Assembly (NCBI GenBank): GCA_003550305.1
Contig: QKYT01000012.1
Coordinates: 328,303-378,170 of the forward strand
Length of the DNA stretch: 49,868 nt
Reading direction: 5' to 3'
From: Glomus cerebriforme
Taxonomy: Eukaryota > Glomeromycota > Glomeromycetes > Glomerales > Glomeraceae
Shown: positions 24,003 to 35,474 of the stretch, one piece after another
How the letters are laid out: each line of letters begins with the position of its first letter
How positions within the stretch are numbered: the stretch's first letter is position 1
Position numbers and translations under genes: made by a program
The notes under the pieces: model-generated
What the model was told of the DNA's origin: nothing
The model's input: only the letters and a program-made list of their open reading frames with translations
Database searches by the model: none

Positions 24003-25727
24003 GAATTATGTTAAAGTTATTTTCGGACAAAAAAATTATCTTATTGCTAATCAATAATAAAAATATTACCATTTATTTAGAAAAAGCAAAATTTTTTAAA
24101 AAGATATAAATTATAATATAATTATTATTGATTCCTTTTATTAAAATAATTTTAATGAGTTATATTATATTAAATTTAAATTAGTAGTTTTAAAAAATTG
24201 AACCCCTTTTTTTAAATATTTTAATATTTTAAATATCATAATTTCTAAATATATTTTAACATTTCAATAATAATATTGCTAAAAACAAATGTTATAATGG
24301 ATTCAAGCTAATTATAAGAGTAATTTGAAATGTTACAACTATATCTGGACTTTTCTTATATAAATTATACATCTTGGTTTTTTTTTGAATATATCCTAGT
24401 ACTTATTTTACATATTAATAAGAAAATGCAATTTTATTATTTCTATGAAATAAGTCTAATATGCAGTATATAAAAAAATCTGCATTATGGTTGGCTTATA
24501 CTTTGATATGATAATAAATGAAGATTAAGACAGTTCAAAAGATAATGAATTGGAAATATATGGTTTAAAAACAATTCATTGATATTTAAATAGAGAAATT
24601 TAATGATGTCTTTACCAGAAGCATATACAAGTAAGCATCAGCGGATATATTTGGTAGAAACAGAGTTATAATGTAGGATTCGGATTAAATGGTATCCTAA
24701 GGGATCTTTTGAGCATCACTTGAAGTTATGTTATGTAATATAATTATGCCAATTGGTTAATTATTTTGATCAATCTAATTCATCCACGGTTATTAAAATT
24801 GATATTTTGTCAAATTACATACTTTATTAAAAGAAACGAAAAAAAAATTGATTGTTCGGTGACCAGTCATATAAGAGTTTAATACGTAAGTTTTGCTATA
24901 GTAATATTTCTAATCTTTATTCCTGAATTATTATTTGTAATCAATTATAATTATCTGCAGGATTAATTTGTATCTGGTATGTTTTATATAATAATAGTAT
25001 TTTAATTACAAAAACGAAAGTCTTGCTCTCTGCGCATCAAAATTTTCATTATTCAATGATTTACAAAAATAGTAATCGTTATATACTTAAAACTATTATA
25101 AAAATGATATTTAGACAAATTAAGAAGGAACATACCAACAAAACAAGCATTAAGGACAATTGGATGAATCTTTTTCCCGGTTTTGAACAAAATGCCAAGA
25201 AAAAACAAATAACTGATAGCGGATAGGCAACGTAGTACAAATATTTCACACTATCAAAAAAAAAAAATATTAATGATTAAAATGACGTTAAATTTTAACT
25301 TTAAATAAAATTTGTTCGATTTATTTTAAGATTATGAAATATTAGGAAATTCTATTTTCTATAATAAAAAAAGATTTTAAAAATAGTTGTAAACTGAAAC
25401 AATAAATACTTTGACAGGTCGATATTTAAATTTATACTTTCATATCAGATAATGAATTTTGGGTTAAACCTTTTCTATAAAGAATGCATTGTAAAATTTT
25501 TTTTACAGAAAAAAAAAAAGGATTGATTTTGATCTTCGCCCTATGCTATATTTAAAAGTGATCGTTAAAAAAGATATTTTTGGTCTGGTTTTATAAAGAT
25601 CCATTAAAAACCGGTTTGGATTAAAATAATTTCGAAAATTATAAATATAGTCAATTCTCGTTTTTATTCTTGTTCTTTCGATCATTAAGAGCATTAAGAG
25701 TAACATTAGTGAAACAGATCAGAGCAA
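24003..25727. other. Intergenic, A/T-rich, no gene recognised
   Basis: Includes the TIM13 3' UTR. A short open frame at 25023-25226 and one on the other strand at 25503-25706 have no recognisable motifs and poor composition. Around 24660-24725 the translation (CRIRIKWYPKGSFEHH) could be a scrap of an old gene or transposon but cannot be identified. Confidence 0.4.
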
Positions 25728-25735
25728 ACCTGTAC

Positions 25736-26012
25736 CAGGGACGATGATTTTTTGTGATCACATAATTTAGTCATAATTTCACAGAAAATCACAAAATTTG
25801 GCTATAAAAAATGTTGATAATTTTCAAGTTTTTGGCCTGATTTAGGATTTGCAATCATCATAATTCCAGCAGACACTAAATTTGGCCAGAATTTTCGAAT
25901 CGTAATGTTGGCCACCATTTCATAATTCTGGCCAAATCACAAAATTTCACAAAATTTACTTTTATCACACACAAAATTTACTTTATATCACCACAAAAAA
26001 TCATCGTCCCTG
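25736..26012. mobile_element. hAT-type MITE with perfect ends and target duplication
   Basis: 277 bp with perfect 21-bp terminal inverted repeats (25736-25756 and 25992-26012; left end starts CAGGGACGATGATTTTT). It is flanked by a perfect 8-bp duplication ACCTGTAC at 25728-25735 and 26013-26020. An 8-bp duplication and CAGGG ends are the hallmark of hAT elements. The inside has many subterminal copies of CACAAAATTT and TGGCC-containing motifs, typical transposase-binding repeats, and no coding capacity, so it must be moved by a transposase from elsewhere. The perfect ends imply a recent insertion. Confidence 0.9.
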
Positions 26013-26020
26013 ACCTGTAC

Positions 26021-26622
26021 CAATACGGTCAGCAAAAATATATTGTAGCACAAGTTATATAAAAAAATTAATATGATTGTTATCTTAATAGGTATTTTTG
26101 CTCACTATTTAAGTTAAATTAATTCTTTTAATATAGGGTCCATCTTAAAACGGTCAAAAGTACTTATAAAAAGACTGCGAAAAAAAGGTTTTTTTGGAGA
26201 TTTGTCTACTTCAAGACTATGATTTTGTGACACCCTCAACTTTGAAAACGAAAACTATTTACTCGAAAAAGTTCTGGGTTAATCACTCTTTTTTATTTTC
26301 CTAATAATAACTCTACTCAAACCAAGAGTAATTTAAAAAAACTAGCGTATATTACCTTTTGAAATCGATATATTGCATTCCCTCATCTAATAGCTCCGAC
26401 TTTCACTTCTTTCTCTCACATATACGTCAACCCACTCTTTTTTTCCAGAACTCCAAGGGTCGAATTTTTTTTATCACTTTTTTTTTTTTTTTTTTTTTTT
26501 TTTTATTTTTTTTTTTTTTTTTTTTTTTACCACAATCTATTCTTCAAAACGGTTATCACAAAATATAAAATATAGTGGTTCAACTTTATAAACGCTTACC
26601 TATCACAATCTGTTAATAAGTC
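26021..26622. promoter_or_regulatory. Upstream region of the LARGE-like glycosyltransferase
   Basis: The notable part is a nearly pure T tract of about 50 bases (26478-26528, one A), ending about 95 bases before the start codon. Long dA:dT tracts exclude nucleosomes and often mark fungal promoters. The hydrophobic open frame running through the tract (26359-26568) is an artefact of it. Confidence 0.45.
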
Positions 26623-28194
26623 ATGAGGGCGGAAGGAACGAAAGCTATAAAGTTTTTTTTTCTAGTTTATATTGCATTTTCAGTCTTATATACATTGAAC
26701 TATTTTTATGTTGTATATTCAAATAATTATGCATCAAACAATAATATAAAACCACGAAATAGTTTAGGATTAGATTTTCAAAACTCTGAATGGGGATATG
26801 ATAAGTTATCTTGGACATCAAATAGTGGTAAAAAAGATTAATACTAGCTGAATTTTTTTTTTTAAATTTGAATAACGTAAACCAATTTATTTTTATTATA
26901 TATTCTCTTACAATAGAAGAACCTGATTATATGACAGAAGAGTTTTTCTTATCCAAAGTATTTTCAGAGTCAATGCAACCTTCGCATGTAATTCCATATT
27001 ATTTTCGAGCAGTACAAGCTCCCAAAGAGGAAGATATCACTATCACAACATTAATAACAGAAAATCGATTCCATGTATTTGATAGACTCGTTACAAATTA
27101 TCAAGGTAAATTGTCATCATTTTTAAGAAATTTTTTTTTTTTTTTGCCTAATTAAGAGTTTTTTTTTTTACAGGCCCAATCTCTGTAACGATACATGTCG
27201 CTGATGATGAAAAATCACGCGATGTACTATTAAGTAAACTTCATGAATTATATAATGGAAATAAATATATGAAACAATACGTTGATGTTCATCTTGTAGT
27301 TGATAATTTTGAACGTCAATTTAACATGTGGCGTAATGTAGCAAAATTTTTTGCTCGTACTAATTATGTTATGATGTTAGATGTTGATTTTCATCCTTGT
27401 ACAGATTTTAGACATTCTATTTTAAATAGTAAAGCAATTATGGATAAACTAAGGGCTGGTAATACTGCTTTAGTAGTACCAGCTTTTGAGTATTCTGATT
27501 TACAAGAAGGTCTTGATTATAGAACTTTTCCAACAAAAAAAGATGGTGCTTTAGAATTAGTAGATTCTGGCCGTTTGGTTATGTTTCATGCTTCTTGGAA
27601 ACCAGGTCACGGCCCATCAAATTATTCTTATTGGCACAAAACTAATGAACTTTATAAAGTTACAACTTATCAGTACCAATATGAACCATATGTAATTTTC
27701 CCAAAAAAAAGCATATGGTATGAAATTTCTGTGTTTCTGTGGTAAAGGATTCATTTCTTTTTTTTTTTAATTAAAATTTTCTTTTTTGCAGGTGTGATGA
27801 ACGATTTGTTGGATATGGTGCAAACAAAGCCGCATGTTTATTTGAATTATACCTTTCAGGTGTTGATTACTGGGTACTTCCAAATGATTTTTTAATTCAT
27901 CAGACGCATGAATATTTAGAAGATGCACGTAGACACGAGGTAAATATAACATATATTCGTTTCGTGATTTATACTTTATTTCTAAAAATTTATTCAAACA
28001 ATAATTATATTTTACAGCGAAGATTTAATAAAAAATTATACGACAATTTCCGTGAAGAGTTATGTTTCAGATATGCAAGAAATTTTATTTTAAATGGTGA
28101 ATGGGAAACGGAAAAGGCGGGTAATTTAAAAGCTACATGCCATAAAATTAGGGGTTTTACACAGGCAATTAAATATTTTGCAAGCCTGAAATAA
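26623..28194 (+). CDS. LARGE-like glycosyltransferase (Glyco_transf_49 family), type II membrane protein
   Basis: Five exons (26623-26827, 26917-27105, 27174-27717, 27792-27939, 28018-28194) give 420 residues. Residues about 9-32 form one hydrophobic segment after a short basic tail, so the protein is a signal-anchored Golgi/ER enzyme. The catalytic region shows ITTLITENRFHVFDRLV, GPISVTIHVAD, the metal-binding DxD in MMLDVDFHP (D201/D203), then the block ending FPKKSIWCDERFVGYGANKAACLFEL and the HQTHE motif. This order matches Glyco_transf_49, the family of the second domain of animal LARGE and of B4GAT1, which transfer glucuronic acid in the LARGE case; the fungal donor and acceptor are unknown. 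The last exon carries RRFNKKLYDNFREELC and a conserved-looking tail. A good candidate for cell-wall or glycoprotein decoration. Confidence 0.88.
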
Positions 28195-30290
28195 AAGAAT
28201 TAGAGACGCTTTATTTTTTCTTTTTTTTTGTCGGGGATTAATTTATTTTTTATGTAAATTTATTGAGTTTTTATCAGGGGTGATTACTTAAAAAGTATAT
28301 TATATAATTTTTTTTTTAGTTTTAATAATTTTTTAAAAAATATATTTAATCAGACAATGATATTTTAAAACTTACTGAAAACAAATTTTTGTATAATGAA
28401 ACAAAATAACCCCCTACCTTTGTATTTATACAAATAGATAAGACTCTATATTTTTTTGTTTATATAATATTCTTTTCTCATTATAGAAAAATTATTTACT
28501 TTCTTTTACTTTCATTTTACATTTGAACAATTAATTCATATACAGTATATTCATCAATCATTATGTTATGTAATTTCAGTATTTTTTAAATATAAAAAAA
28601 ATATATTTTTTATATTCAATATTGTTGCCATTTTTTAAATATAAAAATATTTTTTTGAATGAAAATTTATAAAAATATGTTTTTTTATAATTATTATATT
28701 TATTATTAATTATAATAAAAAAATAAAAAATTTTAATTAAAACAAATTATATAAAATAACATAATTTTACATTTTATAAATTTTGGTATATATTACTTTT
28801 AAAAGTTACTATATAATATAAAATTTTCTTAAAGCTATATATATTTTTTTATTATAATAAAATTTTAATTTTCTATTAAATTATATAATATAATTAAATA
28901 GTCAATATTCATTATAGTAATAAATTACTATTTTCTTTAATTAAATTTAATTTTAATACAAATTATATTAAGTATTGCTAAACATTGTCTTTACCAGCAT
29001 TAAGATGAAACTTGGGGCAGAATTAAGAATACGAATGTAACTCCGCCCAAAATACTATCCTAATGCTGGTAAAGATGATGATCGTTCAAACGATATTTAG
29101 TAATTTTAAATTATATTTATAGTATTTTTTAATAAAATTTTATTTAAAAAATATTATAAAAATAAAAATATACTTTTATATTAAAATATATATATATATA
29201 AATCAAGAATATATTATATCTAGAAATTAAAAATATAATATAAAAAAAAGTTTTAAGAAAAAAAAAATTATTAATAAATTAATAATAAAACAATACTAAA
29301 CCAAATATACTAAAAGTTCTATAAAAAAAAAAGTCAAAAAAATTATATAGATATAAAAAAAAAAAAAAAGTTAACTATTATTAATTTAACATGTTTTATT
29401 TAATTAAATTTATAAAAAAAGAATTAATATATGTATAGAAAAAAAGTTAACTATTATTAATTAGAAAATTTCAAAATTTACATGGGTTCATGTAATTTTT
29501 TACTATATGATAATTTATCACCCTCCTATGTCACATCTTCTGTTTTTATTTTTTCTATTTATTCTAGAAACTTAGAATTTTTTCAAGAGATAAAATCCTA
29601 TTCATTATATCTTATTCGTCATATCCCTAATTTTGGCTAGATTTCATAATGCCGACCGAAGTATTCTTTTTTAAAATATTGTTCTGCATTATACAATCCA
29701 AAAAAAGCAATTTTATTTCTCTTGAAAATCAAATTTTGAATTACACAAATTTTCCAAAAAGGGGTACGTCTAAAGCGGAGATGATTTTTGTACAATTTCT
29801 GGCCAGAATTATAGCATTAAGAAATTATGCATGTGACAAATAACAGGTGATAAATAGGATTTCACCTATCGAAAAAATTGTCCTTAGAATACTTAGGAAA
29901 AATGAAAAATGAGGCATGACGCAAAGGTAATAGATATATTCTATGATCATATGATTCTGCTTCGCTTTAGACATTCTTCCAAAAAGGTAATTTTATTGTA
30001 GATCATTTAATTCTGGCCGAATTATGATCCTATATTCAGACATCCCATGTACAAATAAAAATTGCCTAATTAAATATATTAAAAGTTTTAAAAAATTAAA
30101 AAAAATTAAAAGAATTATATATAAAAAAAAATTAATTATTATTAATTAATAAAATAAAATTTATTTTACATTAAATAAAATATAATAGAAGTTTTTTTTT
30201 AAAAAAAAATAAAATAATTATTTATAAAATAAAAAAATTTAATAATTTATTTATAATAAAAAGTTAGTAAAAAAAAATATCTTAATAAAG
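28195..30290. other. Intergenic, extremely A/T-rich, start of repeat zone
   Basis: From 28300 to 29500 the sequence is almost only A and T, with no open frame of interest. Within it lies the palindrome at 28988-29075. From about 29520 to 30050 composition is more balanced: an inverted pair GTCTAAAGCGGAG (29768) / CTTCGCTTTAGAC (29959) and repeats of TTCCAAAAAGG and TTCTGGCC suggest a decayed inverted-repeat element. The open frame 29649-29843 is not convincing. Confidence 0.45.
28988..29075. repeat. 88-bp palindromic element (foldback MITE or hairpin RNA)
   Basis: Ends TCTTTACCAGCATTAAGAT and its near-exact reverse complement ATCCTAATGCTGGTAAAGA; one mismatch in 19. A second imperfect pairing (TTGGGGC / GCCCAA) lies inside, so the full stretch can fold into one long hairpin. 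It stands out sharply from nearly pure A/T flanks. Confidence 0.65.
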
Positions 30291-30291
30291 A

Positions 30292-30530
30292 TTTTTTTTT
30301 TTTTTGAAAACAAGTTGAATAATTAAAATTTATTGATTAAAATTTGACTAATAGTACAAAACAATAAGGTAAATTATAACTAAAGTGAAATCACATTGCC
30401 AATCCTAAATCTCCTCCATATTCCAGTACAAGATACCAAAATAGTCCTTCAACTAGTTCTTCTGAATCTTCTTATCAAATATAATTTCCTAAAATCCAGT
30501 TCATCTAAATCTCCCCACAACTCTCTTAGG
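30292..30530 (-). mobile_element. Retroelement 3' end, family 2, minus strand
   Basis: Begins with a T-run (30292-30305), i.e. a poly(A) tail on the minus strand. Read on the minus strand, 30390-30500 aligns with 39761-39860: both carry a GAACTGG start, GAAGATTC/AAAGATTC, GG.CTATTTT.GGTA.. and GGATATGG.GGAGA blocks. The copy is much more decayed than the one at 39.8 kb. It probably continues to the right, but the boundary is not visible. Confidence 0.6.
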
Positions 30531-31015
30531 TCTTCAAACTAATATGAAACATTAATAAGTTTAAAGAATGGATGTCTCCAGAATTCAGGAAATGCTTTCT
30601 AATATTCAGGTCTTCAAACTAGCATAAAATGTTATAATAGATATCCAACACTATTGTAAGAAGATTTATAGAAGCTGACTGCTAGTGTTAACCTTCAGAA
30701 AGAAGAAACTATCTAAAATAACTAATAACACTAAAAATACAAAAGAAAAAACTAAACTAATTGTACTTTTATTCCTCTACTCTACCAGAATCGATATCAA
30801 GTCATCCTAATAGAGATATATTCTGAAATTTGGTTAATCCAGATATCTAGTCATCCATTTAAAATTGATCAGATTCAGATTGATCTGTTTATACCACTGG
30901 ATTGACTGGATGGTTTAATGGATATCTGGTCAATCTGATGATCCATTTATATCACCAGATTCACCAGATCCACCAGATTTTTTATAAAACTTTACATACT
31001 GTAATTGAAGGTGTG
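30531..31015. other. Repeat-derived sequence with dense GATC/CAGAT motifs
   Basis: No gene. From about 30840 to 30985 it is a patchwork of CCAGAT, GATCAGATT, TGGATATCTGG and their reverse complements. Similar sequence in mostly opposite orientation follows the minisatellite at 31823-31995. Confidence 0.5.
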
Positions 31016-31780
31016 TGAAGAATCACTCCTACAAAAAGAAAAAAAAGAACGTTAGCAATGTTCTTATATTAAAGTTTAATAACCACCCCCTTTCAATTAC
31101 CTCCAGGAGTTGAGCTGAAGTGTTCATTCCTAAAAAAAAGAAAAAAAAGAATATTAGTAACATTCTTGTATTAAAGTTTAATACCCCCTCAATTACCTTC
31201 AGGAGTCAAGCCGAAGTGTTCATTCCTATAAAAAAGAAAAAAAAGAACATTAGCAACGTTCTTGTATTAAAGTTTAATAATTACCCCCTTTTAATTACCT
31301 TCAGGAGTCGAGCTGAAGTGTTTGTTTCTATAAAAAAGAAAAAAAAGAATGTTAGCAATGTTCTTGTATTAAAGTTTAATAACCACCTCTCCTTTAATTA
31401 TCTTCAGGAGCTGAGCCAAAGAGTTTGTTCTTATAAAAAAAGGAAAAAAAAAACGTTAGCAATGTTCTTGTATTAAAGTTTAATACCCCTCTCAATTACC
31501 TTTAGGAGTCAAGCCAAAGTATTCATTTCTATAAAAAAGAAAAAAAAGAATATTAGTAATGTTCTTGTATTAAAGTTTAATAACTACCCGCCTTTCAATT
31601 ACCTCCAGGAGTTGAGCTGAAGTGTTCGTTCCTATAAAAAAGAAAAAAAAAGAATGTTAGCAATGTTCTTGTATTAAAGTTTAATAACCACCCCCTTCAA
31701 TTACCTCCAGAAGCTAAGCCAAAGAGTTCGTTCCTATAAAAAAGAATAAAAAAAAATGTTAATAAATGTTCTTATATATT
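31016..31780. repeat. Minisatellite, about 7.7 copies of a 96-103 bp unit
   Basis: Consecutive units are marked by AGGAGT(C/T)(A/G)AGC-type motifs at 31105, 31201, 31303, 31406, 31504, 31607 and 31709, so spacing is 96-103 bp. Each unit has an A-rich AAAAGAAAAAAAAGAA block, a small dyad like GAACGTT-AGC-AATGTTC, TTAAAGTTTAATAA, and a C-rich ACCCCC stretch. Units differ by point changes and a few indels. A frame at 31120-31476 reads through three and a half units as a repeated peptide (KKKKKNISNVLVLKFN), probably by chance. The long units, absent spacers and internal divergence exclude CRISPR. Confidence 0.9.
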
Positions 31781-33226
31781 AAAATAAAAAAAAATACCAA
31801 AAATAAAAAAATAAATAAAATATCAGATTTGATCAGATTATCTGATCAATCCAGTCAATCCAGTTATCTGTGTAATATTTGATCAATCTAGTATTATCTA
31901 ACAGATCCATCTGGATTATCCAAAATCTGTTTATTCCTTAATCCAGATTATCCAATCTGTTCAAAAACAGATGACAGATTGAATGGATTTCACTAGAGCA
32001 TACTTCTACACCTTAACAGATGCTCGAGATGAATCAAGTCGGCTGCTTATATTGTCTCGTTTAAAGGTCATCACTCAGTATCTATTCTTACTAAGCCAAC
32101 CACTTCAGTGGTAGTCCTCTACAATAGGCCAATTCCTTACAGCATCACCAGATATTCTCCCAAGAATCAAATCAACTGCTTACCTAAGAGTAAATATGTA
32201 CTTATGTACCATGACCATTCAACTTGTTCTTATTAAAGAATCTTCATTTTTGATATACTTATTACAAAAAATAATACCCAACAACTCACTACTCCCATCA
32301 AGACTCTATGTTAACGTAAACTAATCTTGTATTAAGTCTTTCGCATCTTTTTAACTTTTTGATTTTTCTAATACTACAAAATATAATATCACCTTAAGGA
32401 GCAAAAATAGGGATCATCATTATGAAACTAAAATTAAGGGAATGTGTAATAACAAGGAAACTAATCATTAACAGATGATCAGCTATCAATCAAATTTTTA
32501 GATATCCTTCCATCTCCCACCTGAAGTACCAATTTAGAAGCCAAAATTCAACCAGTTCAAGGTAAACCAGAAGAAAGTCAGAAGTTGATAGCATTATCTT
32601 CAACTAGTTCAGATATTTATCTTTACAAATTCTAAAAACTTGATGTTCTTTCATCTTTTCACCAATAAAAATGAAAATAAAATTATAAAAAAGAGAAAAT
32701 TTTACCAAATTTAAACTTCAGAAAAGTCTCTTCCTGCTATGCTAAACCCATACATCAATTCTGCAAAAAGTTATTTATCTCCAAAATATCTTCATGCTAG
32801 GCCTGCTTCTGGGTTCACCAAAAGTAGTCACAAGTTCAACCTATCTATCTTATACTCGTAGGAGGTATCTTAGAATGCCAAATAATTCTCCAGATATCAA
32901 CTTAAAGAAAAATGTAAATGACTGAAAGTTATCATGAACCTAACATACAAAGAAATTTCGTGTATTAAAGACTATATTCTAAACTTTCTAAATCTTTCTA
33001 ATTAATTTTAGTAGCATAGAACAACTTTTTCTAAGACTAAAAGACCATTTTCTTAGTGCAAAATAGCAAAGAGCGCAACTTTTTTTTCCAAAACTTCTTC
33101 AGAGAAATAGGCGTAGAGATCAGCAGGGAGAGTTGTTCCAGTATTTCCCAATATCTTAATAAAAATTATAATATAGTATATAAATAAATTTATTACAGTA
33201 TATAACAAATTAGAATTTAGAATTAT
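31781..33226. other. Repeat-derived sequence, no intact gene
   Basis: 31823-31995 carries the GATCAGATT/ATCCAGT motif patchwork. Around 32048-32236 one frame stays open for 62 codons without an ATG (contains FKGHHSVSILTKPTTSV and RYSPKNQINCLPKSKYV). It looks like a real protein fragment rather than noise but I cannot name its family; a transposon-encoded protein is likely. The remainder to 33226 has nothing recognisable. Confidence 0.45.
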
Positions 33227-33271
33227 AATAATAATTATATGATTTTAAAGTTAATTTTCTTACTATCAGTG

Positions 33272-33430
33272 CTATAAATGCCACCCAAATCCCAAAATCA
33301 ATTTGGATATATAGTAAAATTCCAAATTATTTTTGGCACTTTACTTAATAAATTACATATAAACTAAATAAATTTGTACATCCCAAATTATATTTATGAC
33401 ATTCCAAAATAATTTGGACGGCATCTATAG
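33272..33430. mobile_element. MITE, copy 1 (about 159 bp)
   Basis: Terminal inverted repeats CTATAAATGCC and, on the other strand, CTATAGATGCC, extended by CCAAAT and further similarity inward. It is flanked by TCAGTG on both sides (33266-33271 and 33431-33436; the match can be read as 8 bp TCAGTGCT), which supports independent insertion. The full length matches copy 2 at 38912-39090 in the opposite orientation. Confidence 0.78.
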
Positions 33431-33439
33431 TCAGTGCTC

Positions 33440-34649
33440 GGGAGTAATGTTGATAATTAACTTCATATCTATACTAATGGATTCTTATCAATCTTACAGG
33501 AGGAAGCCCACATGGGCTCAAGATGGATCAGTTGTAATGACTATACTATCAAGTTTTATTACTACCTATCCGACTGGTCTTTTTTGACCCATTCTGAATT
33601 ATATGCAATCTTCACGGCTATTTTAGCCACTCCTTTAAATATTAGTTTAACAATTTATACAGATAGTCAAGTTGCTATTAATGGCATACAATTTTTTATC
33701 AATTTAGATTTTACTAATTGTAGGAAATTATTTAAAATTATTAATTGTTTGTTTATTATTTCTATTATTTATATATTAGAAGAAAAGCGTTTTCTTTGCA
33801 TTTAGTTAAAGTCAAAGGGTATGTAAGCAACTCACATAATGAGACAGCTAACCTTCTAGCTAAATAAGGAACTTGCTGTAATAACTCTATAGAGACATGC
33901 AGATTTTATGATTTCTGACAAATACAACACCAATTGTTATGGAATAACATGACTGTTGAACAATCTATTAGATCTTTTATCAAAATGCTTCATAATTCTG
34001 AATCTGTTTCAAGATGGTCTATAGCTCACTACAACTTCAAACTTTATGATAGCACTTATTCCTTTATCTACTACAGACATCACATCTTTTATTACTGAAA
34101 AAAGGGTTGAGAATCTCTGTGTATATCCTTTTACACATAAACTAATTTCTTGTACTTTATACAATGATTCACAATAGCTTTTCCTGAAGGTTTAAGCTTC
34201 TTACACTGGCCTTGCCCACCTTGAATATTATGAAAGAACGTCATTCTAACAAATTTGTTGATAATTATTATTTATTTTGCAGCGTGCACCAGGAGATTTT
34301 ATTTCATCTTATCTGGTGTTCACATCTTGAAGCATCATGGAAAGAAGTTAAACTTAAAGCCATTGACAATCTCATACTTTTTATAGAAAACTGGAACACT
34401 TTTAAAGATGATGAGATTTCTGCTTCCAAAAAAGCTACCCTTCTCACTTTCCTTAATACCTTCTTTGCATTAGAGGCCCGTCTAAATAGTGATAACAGAG
34501 ATTGGCTGATTTTTTATTCTTTACGCTCTATTCATGCCACCTCTATCTATATAAAAATTGATACTATCATTCATTTCAAATACATTACTTTACAAATCTT
34601 GAACAAGTTGACAACCTTCCTGATTCAAGCCTTTTACAGATATATTTAG
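33440..34649 (+). pseudogene. LINE ORF2 remnant: RNase H plus C-terminal zinc-knuckle-like region
   Basis: 33512-33710 reads MGSRWISCNDYTIK..., THSELYAIFTAILATPLNISLTIYTDSQVAING: the RNase H core, with the Glu of SELYAI and Asp of YTDSQ as catalytic residues. 33796-33866 reads LHLVKVKGYVSNSHNETANLLAK in another frame, the last RNase H helix with N-E-x-A-N/D-x-LAK. 34212-34649 encodes 145 residues with HQEILFHLIWCSHLEASWKE, a C-x-H-type motif that follows RNase H in many LINE ORF2 proteins. Frameshifts and stops separate these parts, and the reverse transcriptase is missing. Confidence 0.75.
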
Positions 34650-35253
34650 TTATTTAAAAACAAATTATTTAAAGAATAGGAAGCATTCTTGACTATTGCT
34701 TTAGCTTCTCCTTTTTCAACATCATATCCGCCATTCCACAGTAAGGTTAATCATTACATAACAGATACTCCCATGGACTAATTTGACCATCTCATTAAAA
34801 GTCTAGTGTCACATGCCCTTTGTACTCAAACTAGATGGAGAAATAGTGTATATAGGATAATAAGAGAGGGTTCTAGATTAGGGGAACATTGTTGTTAAAA
34901 AAGGTTTAAACCTATTAAAATTAATAGAGATATGTACAATAGTATTTTGTATGAAAAATTATATTTAAATATAGATTTACATAAAGATTCTCAGTTAGTA
35001 AATAGGCTAGTTAATTATTTTGATAATTCACCAGTACAGGGTTAAAAGGAGTTAGATAATAATTAAAGTCATCCTTAGTAACAAGACTTTCCTCATGAAT
35101 CTGCTCTTCACATGACAAGTTATGCTTTTCTTTATAGAGAATATATTTGTGATTTATCTTTATATAATTATGTATTCTTTATAGAATTTCATTAATTATA
35201 ATAAACTCGATTAATTTGTCAAAAAAAAAAAAAATAATAATTATATGATTTTA

Positions 35254-35474
35254 TAAATTATATGATATTAATAATATATTATTATAATTATAAATTAAAA
35301 TATAAATTATATATACAAAGTATGAAAATAGATAATCTGATCATTATGAACAATTTTGTATTTTTATAAAATTTAATATATATTTGTAATTAAGTTTTAA
35401 GAGTTACAAATTTCCTTATTTAAATTTACTAAATAAATATTATTTGGAAGATTATTTTTACTAAAAAACAAATA
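35254..35474. other. A/T-only spacer
   Basis: Sequence following the LINE target-site copy; nearly pure A/T, no feature seen. Confidence 0.4.

Larger units (their letters stand above)
33248..35232 (+). mobile_element. 5'-truncated LINE with 21-bp target-site duplication
   Basis: A poly(A) run ends at about 35234. The 21 bases at 33227-33247 are repeated exactly at 35233-35253, a target-site duplication made by LINE-type insertion. Inside, in order, are RNase H fragments and a C-terminal cysteine/histidine region (see the pseudogene entry). The last 300 bp match LINE copy 1 at 5380-5565. The insertion itself carries a MITE at 33272-33430 close to its 5' end. Being truncated to the RNase H end, it is dead on arrival. 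Confidence 0.85.

Noticed and set aside
31120..31476. 118-codon frame with a repeated Lys-rich peptide
   Set aside because: It follows the minisatellite units; the frame is lost in the other units, so it is a by-product of the repeat.
31016..31780. CRISPR-like tandem array
   Set aside because: Units are about 100 bp, contiguous, with no unique spacers, in a eukaryotic genome.
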